From the NCBI GenBank assembly GCA_964484515.1, contig CAZAGT010000096.1, forward strand, positions 1-15,342: a stretch of DNA of 15,342 nucleotides, given 5' to 3'. A program made the position numbers and the translations under genes. The DNA is from CAZAGT01 sp964484515 (GTDB lineage: Bacteria > Desulfobacterota > DSM-4660 > Desulfatiglandales > HGW-15). Below, one piece after another: positions 1 through 5,750 of the stretch; position 1 is the first letter of the stretch, and every line of letters starts with the position of its first letter. The notes under the pieces were generated by a model, which was given only the letters and a program-made list of their open reading frames with translations, searched no databases and was not told the origin of the DNA.

Positions 1-59
1 CACCGCAGAGGCTGGAAACGGTTTTTTCGCCCACAAATTCTTGTGAGGAGCCCTTCTAA

Positions 60-392
60 TTAAGGTGCCCCTTTATGCTCCTTTACGATTCTCTCGCCAT
101 CCTCTGCGAAAGCATATAGAGCGAATCCTGTATTCATTGCCGAAGCGAATGGTATTTGCGATTTCGTGAACTTGCCCGGATTGGCGTGGCGGGCCGTCCG
201 CCCTTGAGCCGGTCCGCGCCCATCCTGGAGCCAAAGGTGCGCAAACGGCAGGTCATGATCAACAAGCTCAATCCCCCGTCCCACAAGCCGCTTCATCAAA
301 TAGGCCGACGGCCCGATGCCCCTATGACAAATCCATGAGAGGGGCGGACTCCTTCCCGTGAGGCGAAAAATGGCAAAGCCCCTCTCCCTCAA
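60..392 (-). pseudogene. Small reading frame, possible remnant of a NosL-like protein
   Basis: This 110-codon frame begins with TTG, and its TTGA overlaps the antiporter stop by 4 bp. No good ribosome binding site is visible. Most of the translation is low in recognisable features, but the last 35 residues (about 75-110) read like a folded protein end: F-T-K-S then AMNTGFALYAFAEDGER and a final KEHKG. This resembles the last block of NosL-family copper-binding proteins, where a PMG-like motif is followed by an AF...A...E..G pattern. A single Cys near residue 22 could be what is left of a CxxCGM motif. The resemblance is by eye only. The frame may be a decayed gene, an unrelated small protein, or chance. 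No nos or other copper genes are next to it within the window. Confidence 0.28.
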
Positions 393-1960
393 GACGGCAT
401 GGGCTCGTTCTCGTCCGTTTCCAGTTGCAGCAATCTGGCATCCACGTCTTCGAGCAGCCTTTCATAGGCCCTCTGGCTCAACATACCGTGGTGGAAGGCG
501 TCGAGAAGGTGTTTGCGCTCGAGGAGGAGCAGTTGCCGTCTCGCGCGCTGCATCTCTTCGCGCCGAAGTTGTTTACGGTCGATGCGTAGCGAGCCGAGCT
601 GCTCTTGATCGTGCCTGATCATGGCCTCATATTCCCGCTGTAAGTCGGACAGCACGTTGTCGTCCTTCAAACGGCCGCGGCTCAACTGTTCGATATCGGC
701 CAGGGCGGCGTTGGCCGCCTGTAGCTTGCCCTGCAAGAACTCGTACGTCTCCCGGGCCTCACGCCCGGTCACGATCCCGAGCCACTTGAGAAACCGCGGA
801 ACCGTCAGACCATGGACCAGGATCGAGATGATCACGACGCCGAACGTCATCGTTACCAGCAGATCGCGATGGGGAAAGGTCGGCGGGAGGCTGAGGGCCA
901 GGACCATGGGCAGCGCACCGCGAAGTCCGCCCCAGGTCAAAATGACACTCCAGGACCACGGGATTTGCTCGCGGGAGATCCTGAATATGCCGGAGACGCC
1001 GAAGATCACCAAGGCCCTGCCGATCGTAACGGCGAGATAAGCGACCAGGATCATCTGCCACGATGCCGCCAAGTCGCTGATCTGAACCTCGAAACCGATA
1101 AGCAAGAAGACGATCGAGTTCAGGGCAAAGGCGATATATTCCCAGAAAGACTCAACCGCCAGGCGAGTGGAAGGGGACATCCCCACGCGGGCCCCATAAT
1201 TTCCGCAGATCATGCCGGCGGTGACGGTGGCGATCACACCCGAATAGCCGAAGTGCTCGGCCGCCACGAAGGCGCCATAAGCGGCGATGGTGGTGAGGGT
1301 GATTTCGATCATCGGGTCGTTGATCTGTTTGGTGACCTGCGAGACACCCAGACCGATGACGCCCCCGATCAACAGGCCGAAGCCGACGATCTCTAAGAAA
1401 TCGAGGGCCAGGCCGCCGACCGTTGTGCCGACGCCGGCCGCAACCGAGAGACTCAGCGTGAAGAAGACGATGCCCGTGCCGTCGTTGAGAAGGCTTTCGC
1501 CCTCGACGAGAATGCTCAGGCGCTTTGGCGCGCCGAGTTCCTTAAACGTGGCCACCACGGCGATGGGGTCCGTGGCCGCGATGAGCGCCCCGAACACGAG
1601 CCCGTACCGCCAGGCGAAGCCCTGCACGTAGTCGAGCGCCTCGGCCACCGGCGTCAGGATCACCGTGGTGAGCGCCGTGGCCGCGATGACTCCCGGTACG
1701 GCCAACGAGACAATGGTCAGCCTGTTGCGCCAGAACTGCTCGAAGTTGATGTGAAAGGCCGCTTCAAAGAGCAGGCCGGGTAAAAAGACGGTGTAAAGAA
1801 GGCCTTTGGTGAGATGGGGCGGGTGAAAGATCTCTACCAGGCCCAACAGCAGCCCGGCGACGACCAGGGCGACCGTGTAAGGGATGTTCAAGCGCCGCAC
1901 GGCAATGGCAACCGCCGTGGCGATCATAAAAAGCAGGATAAACGTCGTCTCGCCGGACAT
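389..1960 (-). CDS. CPA1-family Na+/H+ antiporter (NhaP-like)
   Basis: This is an inner-membrane cation/proton antiporter, expected to exchange internal Na+ (or K+) for protons in pH and salt balance. From the ATG at 1960 it has 523 residues with about 12 hydrophobic segments (roughly residues 5-400). Family signatures are present: ATDP at about 129-132 (Asp131), GESLLNDGTG at about 154-163 (Asn159-Asp160, the CPA1 ND pair), and TWGGLRGALPM in a late helix. The last 110 or so residues are hydrophilic and charged, with heptad-like helices, consistent with a cytoplasmic regulatory tail. An upstream in-frame GTG at 1996 adds 12 residues but has no ribosome binding site. The ATG at 1960 has GAAGGG about 9 nt upstream and begins close to the first membrane helix. 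The gene lies 113 bp downstream of emrB on the same strand, so co-transcription is possible. Ion specificity cannot be read from the sequence. Confidence 0.92.
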   Translation of the reverse strand: MSGETTFILLFMIATAVAIAVRRLNIPYTVALVVAGLLLGLVEIFHPPHLTKGLLYTVFLPGLLFEAAFHINFEQFWRNRLTIVSLAVPGVIAATALTTVILTPVAEALDYVQGFAWRYGLVFGALIAATDPIAVVATFKELGAPKRLSILVEGESLLNDGTGIVFFTLSLSVAAGVGTTVGGLALDFLEIVGFGLLIGGVIGLGVSQVTKQINDPMIEITLTTIAAYGAFVAAEHFGYSGVIATVTAGMICGNYGARVGMSPSTRLAVESFWEYIAFALNSIVFLLIGFEVQISDLAASWQMILVAYLAVTIGRALVIFGVSGIFRISREQIPWSWSVILTWGGLRGALPMVLALSLPPTFPHRDLLVTMTFGVVIISILVHGLTVPRFLKWLGIVTGREARETYEFLQGKLQAANAALADIEQLSRGRLKDDNVLSDLQREYEAMIRHDQEQLGSLRIDRKQLRREEMQRARRQLLLLERKHLLDAFHHGMLSQRAYERLLEDVDARLLQLETDENEPMPS

Positions 1961-2073
1961 GAAGATCAACCCTTCTTCGTCTGCGACAATCCGCACCTTG
2001 ATGTGGTTTCTCGGGAAGACGCTGGATCCATGAGACGCATTGAGATCTCATCCGTCCGGCCTTCGGGGGCCCT

Positions 2074-3648
2074 TCATCCGTTTTGCGGCCCGTGTGCGGC
2101 CGCGACCCCGTTTCCTTTTTGGGGACGCCTTAAAAGGAAGGTCAGCGGAACAAGCCCGGCGGTCACCCATGCCAGGGCCCGGAAGGCGTCATTAAAGGAC
2201 AGCATGGTCGCATGTCTGACGAGTTCCCCGTAGATCAATCCATAGACGGACTCCCGTGTGGCCCACGAGTAGCGGTCCTCAAGATAACGCCGGGCGAATT
2301 CATGATACTGCCGGAAGGCCGAGCTGTAAGGAGTGCAGCTTTCCACGAGAACGTTCTGGTGCACCTGCGCCCTGCGCGCCAGCAGGGTGGTGCCCAACGC
2401 GACACCAAAGCTGCCCCCGAGATTGCGAAGCAGATTGAAGATGCCCGAGGCATTGCCCGTCTTTTCGTTCGGGACGCTCACAAAGGTGGCCGCCGAGAGG
2501 GAGACAAAGAAGAGACCTATTCCGAAACCCATTACCACCCGGGGCCAAATAATCGCGGAGACATCGGCCTGCAAGTTGAAATAGGACATCTGCCCGACGG
2601 CATAGGCCATGATAGCGAGACCCAGTGCCAGCAGGTTGCGGGGATTGAACCCCTTCCGCATCAGAAGCCCTGCGACAGGCATCACGATAAAGGCGGCTAG
2701 GCCTCCCGGTCCCAGGACCAGGCCCGCCCAAAAGGCGGTGTATCCCATCAGGTTCTGGACATAGAGGGGGAGCAGGACCAGGCTCCCAAACAGAGCGAGG
2801 AAGCCCGCGAACATGATGGTACTGCCGGTGGTAAACGTCCTGTCCCGCAAGACGTTGAGATCGACGACGGGGTCCGGTGTGCGAAGTTCCACCCACACAA
2901 AAAGGGCCATCGCCAGTGCGGAGAGGATGCTCAAATGAAGGATGAAATCGGAATGAAACCAGTCGTCGCGCTGACCCTTGTCGAGAACGATCTGGAGGCA
3001 TCCCAGACCGATACAGAGGAAGAAGAGCCCCCAGCGGTCGATTCGAACGGCTCGCTTGCGGATATAGGCCGGGTCATGGATAAAGGAGAAGATCAGCAAG
3101 ACAGCAATCAGACCCGCCGGCAGATTGATGTAGAAGATCCACCTCCAGCTCTCATGATCCGTGAGCCAGCCTCCCACCACGGGTCCGAGGATCGGTGCAA
3201 GCACGACCCCCATCCCAAAGAAGGCCATCGCTATGCCGTGCTCCTCTTTGGGAAAGGTCTCGAGCAGGATCGCCTGGGATAAAGGCTGAAGCCCTCCTCC
3301 CCCAATGCCCTGCAAGACCCGAAAGGCCACCAGCACGCCCAGCGACGGAGCCATACCGCAGACTAAGGAACTCCCCGTGAAGATCAAGAGGGAGACCGTC
3401 AGGTATCTCCTCCGGCCCAGAAGGTTGGCCAGCCAGCCGCTGATGGGGATGACGATCGCATTGGAGACGAGATACGAGGTGAGGACCCAGGTCACCTCAT
3501 CCAGGCCGGCGTTGAGACTCCCCTGGATATGGGGCAGAGAGACGTTGACCACGCTGGTGTCCATGATTTCGATAAAGGTGGGGAACATCACGGTGACAGC
3601 AATGATCCATTTGTTGGCCTGGGGCGGGGTGACAGGGTATGATCTCAC
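2074..3648 (-). CDS. emrB: DHA2-family MFS multidrug exporter EmrB
   Basis: This is a proton-driven exporter with 14 predicted membrane segments and the pump half of an EmrAB-type tripartite system. The 524 residues compare with about 512 in E. coli EmrB. Visible motifs are MDTSVVNVSLPHIQ at about 29-42 (DHA2 motif D1), GWLANLLGRRR in the loop after helix 2 (MFS motif A), RVLQGIGGGG near residue 110 (motif B), and GMGVVLAPILGPVVGGWL in helix 5 (antiporter motif C). It starts with GTG at 3648, and the GTGA overlaps the emrA stop. No Shine-Dalgarno is evident within the end of emrA, which suggests translation is coupled to emrA. Substrates are probably hydrophobic drugs, uncouplers or fatty acids, as known for the family. 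No outer-membrane TolC gene is present in the window, so it would have to be supplied from elsewhere. Confidence 0.95.
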   Translation of the reverse strand: MRSYPVTPPQANKWIIAVTVMFPTFIEIMDTSVVNVSLPHIQGSLNAGLDEVTWVLTSYLVSNAIVIPISGWLANLLGRRRYLTVSLLIFTGSSLVCGMAPSLGVLVAFRVLQGIGGGGLQPLSQAILLETFPKEEHGIAMAFFGMGVVLAPILGPVVGGWLTDHESWRWIFYINLPAGLIAVLLIFSFIHDPAYIRKRAVRIDRWGLFFLCIGLGCLQIVLDKGQRDDWFHSDFILHLSILSALAMALFVWVELRTPDPVVDLNVLRDRTFTTGSTIMFAGFLALFGSLVLLPLYVQNLMGYTAFWAGLVLGPGGLAAFIVMPVAGLLMRKGFNPRNLLALGLAIMAYAVGQMSYFNLQADVSAIIWPRVVMGFGIGLFFVSLSAATFVSVPNEKTGNASGIFNLLRNLGGSFGVALGTTLLARRAQVHQNVLVESCTPYSSAFRQYHEFARRYLEDRYSWATRESVYGLIYGELVRHATMLSFNDAFRALAWVTAGLVPLTFLLRRPQKGNGVAAAHGPQNG

Positions 3649-4895
3649 GGCATGCTGGGTTGCTTCTTGCGAGTATCGACCGTCACGGTGAGCGACAGCC
3701 CGATCCTCAAGGGATGGTCCGGCGGCAGCGGCCGATCGAATTCAATCGTCACCGGAACCCGCTGGACGACTTTGATCCAGTTCCCGGTCGCATTCTGAGG
3801 CGGGAGGACCGCAAATGCGGCGCCGGTTCCGGGTCTGATCCCGGATACCCGGCCGGGAAAGGTGACGCCGGGGTAGATGTCGGCTTTGATCAGCGCAGGT
3901 TGTCCCGGCCGGACGTGGGTCAATTGCGTTTCCTTGAAGTTGGCCTCGGCATAGATCCGTTCCAGCGGAACCACGCTCATGACCGGCACGCCGGGCTGGA
4001 GCCGGTCTCCCACCTGGACGTTTCGTTGAGCGATCGACCCGTCAAGGGGGGCCCTAATAGTGCAATAAGAGAGATCGAGCCTTGCCTGCTCAAGGGAGGC
4101 ACGCGCTTCATCCCGCTGGGCCTTCAAGGAGTCCAGGTTGTGTTGCTCAATTTGAACTTGTTTCCGTCCGCTTTGCGCGATTTCCACGTTGGCCTGCGCC
4201 TGATTCACCTGCTGCTGCGCGGCGAGTAACGAGGCCTTAAGGCCTTCGATCTCGGCCACCACGGACCTTAGATTGGCTTTCGCCACCTGAAAGTCTTTCA
4301 AGGTGGCATCGTAGGCCTCGTGAGAAACGGACTTCGTGTGATAGAGGTCCTTGATCCGATCATACTGACGGCGGGCATAGGTCAAGTCGGCCTGGGACGC
4401 GGCCTGTTTCTTTCCCAGCTCCTTGATCTGATCGACCGTCGCCTTCTCTTCCTCTTTCGCTTTTTGGAGCAGCGCCAGGGCAGCGCGCACCTGTGCCTCC
4501 GTCTGGTTGTCTATGAGGGCCAGATGGACCTCTGATTTCGCAACATCCGCCTCCCTCCGGTTCAAGAGTGCCTGGGCGCCGTCCACGGCGGTCTGATAGT
4601 CTTTTGGGTCCAACCTGATCAGGACCTGGCCCTCCTTCACGGAGTCGTCATCATCCACACCGACTTCAATGACCGTTCCCCAAATCCTGGAACTGATACT
4701 GGCGCTGTGGGCCTTGACGTAGGCATCATCGGTGTCGACTCGTCCGTGCATGAAGGCCCACCAGTACGCGCCCCCAAGGATCAGCGCCAGCATGCCGAAA
4801 AGGACGCCCCACGGCCAGAGCCACTTTCTGATCGGATTAGGAGCATACCTTTCCTTTGAGCCCATCTCCTCTTTGTCGTCTTGCCGCTTCGCCAA
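3645..4895 (-). CDS. emrA: HlyD-family periplasmic adaptor EmrA
   Basis: This is the membrane-fusion subunit linking EmrB to an outer-membrane channel. The 416 residues (E. coli EmrA about 390) contain a short cytoplasmic tail, one membrane anchor (about 23-48), DTDDAYVKAH at about 54-63 opening the lipoyl/beta region, and a long periplasmic coiled coil (about 100-250, rich in Ala, Gln, Lys and Glu). A second lipoyl half carries TIRAPLDGSIAQRNVQVGD. Near the C-terminus is GAAFAVLPPQNATGNWIKVV, a block highly typical of EmrA. The TTG at 4895 is preferred because GTGAGGG lies about 8 nt upstream. An in-frame ATG at 4865 has its GAGGAG directly abutting the codon, which is too close. The gene is first in the emrA-emrB unit and is followed by emrB with a 4-bp overlap. 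No MarR- or TetR-type regulator adjoins it. Confidence 0.95.
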   Translation of the reverse strand: MAKRQDDKEEMGSKERYAPNPIRKWLWPWGVLFGMLALILGGAYWWAFMHGRVDTDDAYVKAHSASISSRIWGTVIEVGVDDDDSVKEGQVLIRLDPKDYQTAVDGAQALLNRREADVAKSEVHLALIDNQTEAQVRAALALLQKAKEEEKATVDQIKELGKKQAASQADLTYARRQYDRIKDLYHTKSVSHEAYDATLKDFQVAKANLRSVVAEIEGLKASLLAAQQQVNQAQANVEIAQSGRKQVQIEQHNLDSLKAQRDEARASLEQARLDLSYCTIRAPLDGSIAQRNVQVGDRLQPGVPVMSVVPLERIYAEANFKETQLTHVRPGQPALIKADIYPGVTFPGRVSGIRPGTGAAFAVLPPQNATGNWIKVVQRVPVTIEFDRPLPPDHPLRIGLSLTVTVDTRKKQPSMP

Positions 4896-4920
4896 CGTTT
4901 ACCCTCACCAGGAAAAAGTG

Positions 4921-4953
4921 CCCCCTCCCCTTGCCTCAGCTCCCGCCCTCCCC
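4921..4953 (-). other. G-run cluster upstream of emrA (possible G-quadruplex)
   Basis: Read on the minus strand, this stretch has five runs of 3-5 G separated by loops of 1, 1, about 11 and 1 nt. It ends about 25 nt before the emrA TTG start, so it would lie in the emrA leader or promoter. Four-run G-quadruplex folding is possible on paper, although one loop is long. It may simply be a purine-biased spacer. Confidence 0.25.
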
Positions 4954-4994
4954 GCTCCATAGACCCACGGGGGCGAAGGGCACGACGGCTTCCG

Positions 4995-5297
4995 CTACCC
5001 TACAGTCGCTTCATGGTAGATCGGTTTGCCCATTTCGGAGAACGAAAAGTTGTGCAAGACGTTGTACCCATTATAATCCAGGACCCTGAGGTCATCCGTC
5101 TGGTGAAGATCGCCCATGATCACATTGAAGTGGTTCCCGTACAGGTCTCTCACCTTGTCCATAGGGACTTCCGAGGCGATAAACTTCTCGATTCCCTTCG
5201 CACCGAGCTTCCCGACGAGCTTAGGATCATCCAATGCTTGGTAGCTTGTCAGGATCAAGATAGGACCGGTACCTGTGAATATGATGCCTGCTTTCAT
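4995..5297 (-). CDS. Conserved-looking 100-residue protein of unknown function
   Basis: I do not recognise a characterised family. The 100 residues start with MKAGIIFTGTGPILILTSYQ and show no signal peptide, membrane segment or cysteine, so it is probably a small cytosolic alpha/beta protein. Other notable parts are KGIEKFIASEVPMDKV (about 34-49), GNHFNVIMGDLHQTDDLRVL (about 54-73) and a Tyr/Asn-rich YNGYNVLHNF segment. The start is well supported: the ATG at 5297 has AAAGGAG about 8 nt upstream. The gene ends about 100 bp before emrA on the same strand and could share a transcript with it. A long inverted repeat sits 33 nt upstream of the start and may form a leader hairpin. The clean ribosome binding site and protein-like composition make it very likely real, but its function is unknown. 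Confidence 0.8.
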   Translation of the reverse strand: MKAGIIFTGTGPILILTSYQALDDPKLVGKLGAKGIEKFIASEVPMDKVRDLYGNHFNVIMGDLHQTDDLRVLDYNGYNVLHNFSFSEMGKPIYHEATVG

Positions 5298-5750
5298 TCT
5301 TTGATCTCCTTTCCGGATTCAAATTAAGGCTTTGGTGACATTTTAGATTCTTGAAACGCCTTGGCACTTGGTCCATCCGTTAAGTCGTTTCGAGAACCTA
5401 AAATGATACCAGAAATCTAAATGGACACAGGCTTTGGAGATGGCGGAGGACATCCCCTCGGCCAGGGCGCACAAATTCCGTTCATTATATTTATGCCGGG
5501 AGCGCCTCCGTGAGAATCGGGTCCATCCTGTAGTTTGATCAAAAACAGGGGGTATTTTGATCTCGTCCCAGCCCGGCACCCGCTTCAGATCTGGTGCCCA
5601 TGCAGCCCAACGGCACAGTCAAAGGCTGAGCTCGAAGCCGGCCGGGGACAGGTCCGCTCCGTATCCTTCCCGGGGAACGGCCCTTTTCGAGTGGGCGCGG
5701 GAGGTTATAAGGCCCTCGGCCGCTCAGGTCTCATTCGCGCGCAACACACG
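5298..5750. other. Gene-poor gap between the M16 peptidase and the 100-aa gene
   Basis: These 453 bases separate the end of the M16 gene from the start of the 100-aa gene. They contain the ribosome binding site of the 100-aa gene (AAAGGAG near 5306-5312), the inverted repeat at 5331-5413, a 10-nt palindrome TTTGATCAAA at 5534-5543, and a perfect TATAAT on the minus strand at 5484-5489 without a convincing -35 box. A 78-codon frame at 5343-5579 (minus, GTG start) has no ribosome binding site and an unconvincing translation, so I do not call it. No clear rho-independent terminator for the peptidase gene is visible. Confidence 0.5.
5331..5413. repeat. Long imperfect inverted repeat (hairpin) upstream of the 100-aa gene
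   Basis: The core arms are 5340-5358 and 5386-5404, which match as inverted copies at 17 of 19 positions around a 27-nt centre. Pairing extends outward to 5331 and 5413, giving 23 of 28 positions per arm, and inward through 5360-5365 with 5379-5384 if wobbles are allowed. One of the two core mismatches becomes a G-U wobble in RNA from either strand. The element ends about 33 nt before the ATG of the 100-aa gene, so a minus-strand transcript would carry it in its leader. A related TTTAGATTTCT block follows at about 5411-5422. No T-tract follows on either strand that would make it a standard terminator, and I see no target-site duplication. Confidence 0.75.

Noticed and set aside
2041..2073. 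Palindrome TGAGATCTCA and a GGCC-flanked hairpin between emrB and the antiporter gene as a terminator
   Set aside because: The stems are short and there is no T-run; read-through into the antiporter gene remains possible.
5484..5489. Perfect TATAAT on the minus strand as a promoter for the 100-aa gene
   Set aside because: No acceptable -35 hexamer is present at 16-18 bp and there is no extended -10, so it is only a weak candidate in an AT-richer patch.
5343..5579. 78-codon minus-strand frame with a GTG start in the gap after the M16 gene
   Set aside because: It has no ribosome binding site and an unconvincing translation, and its 3' part is the inverted repeat at 5331-5413, so it is more likely chance.
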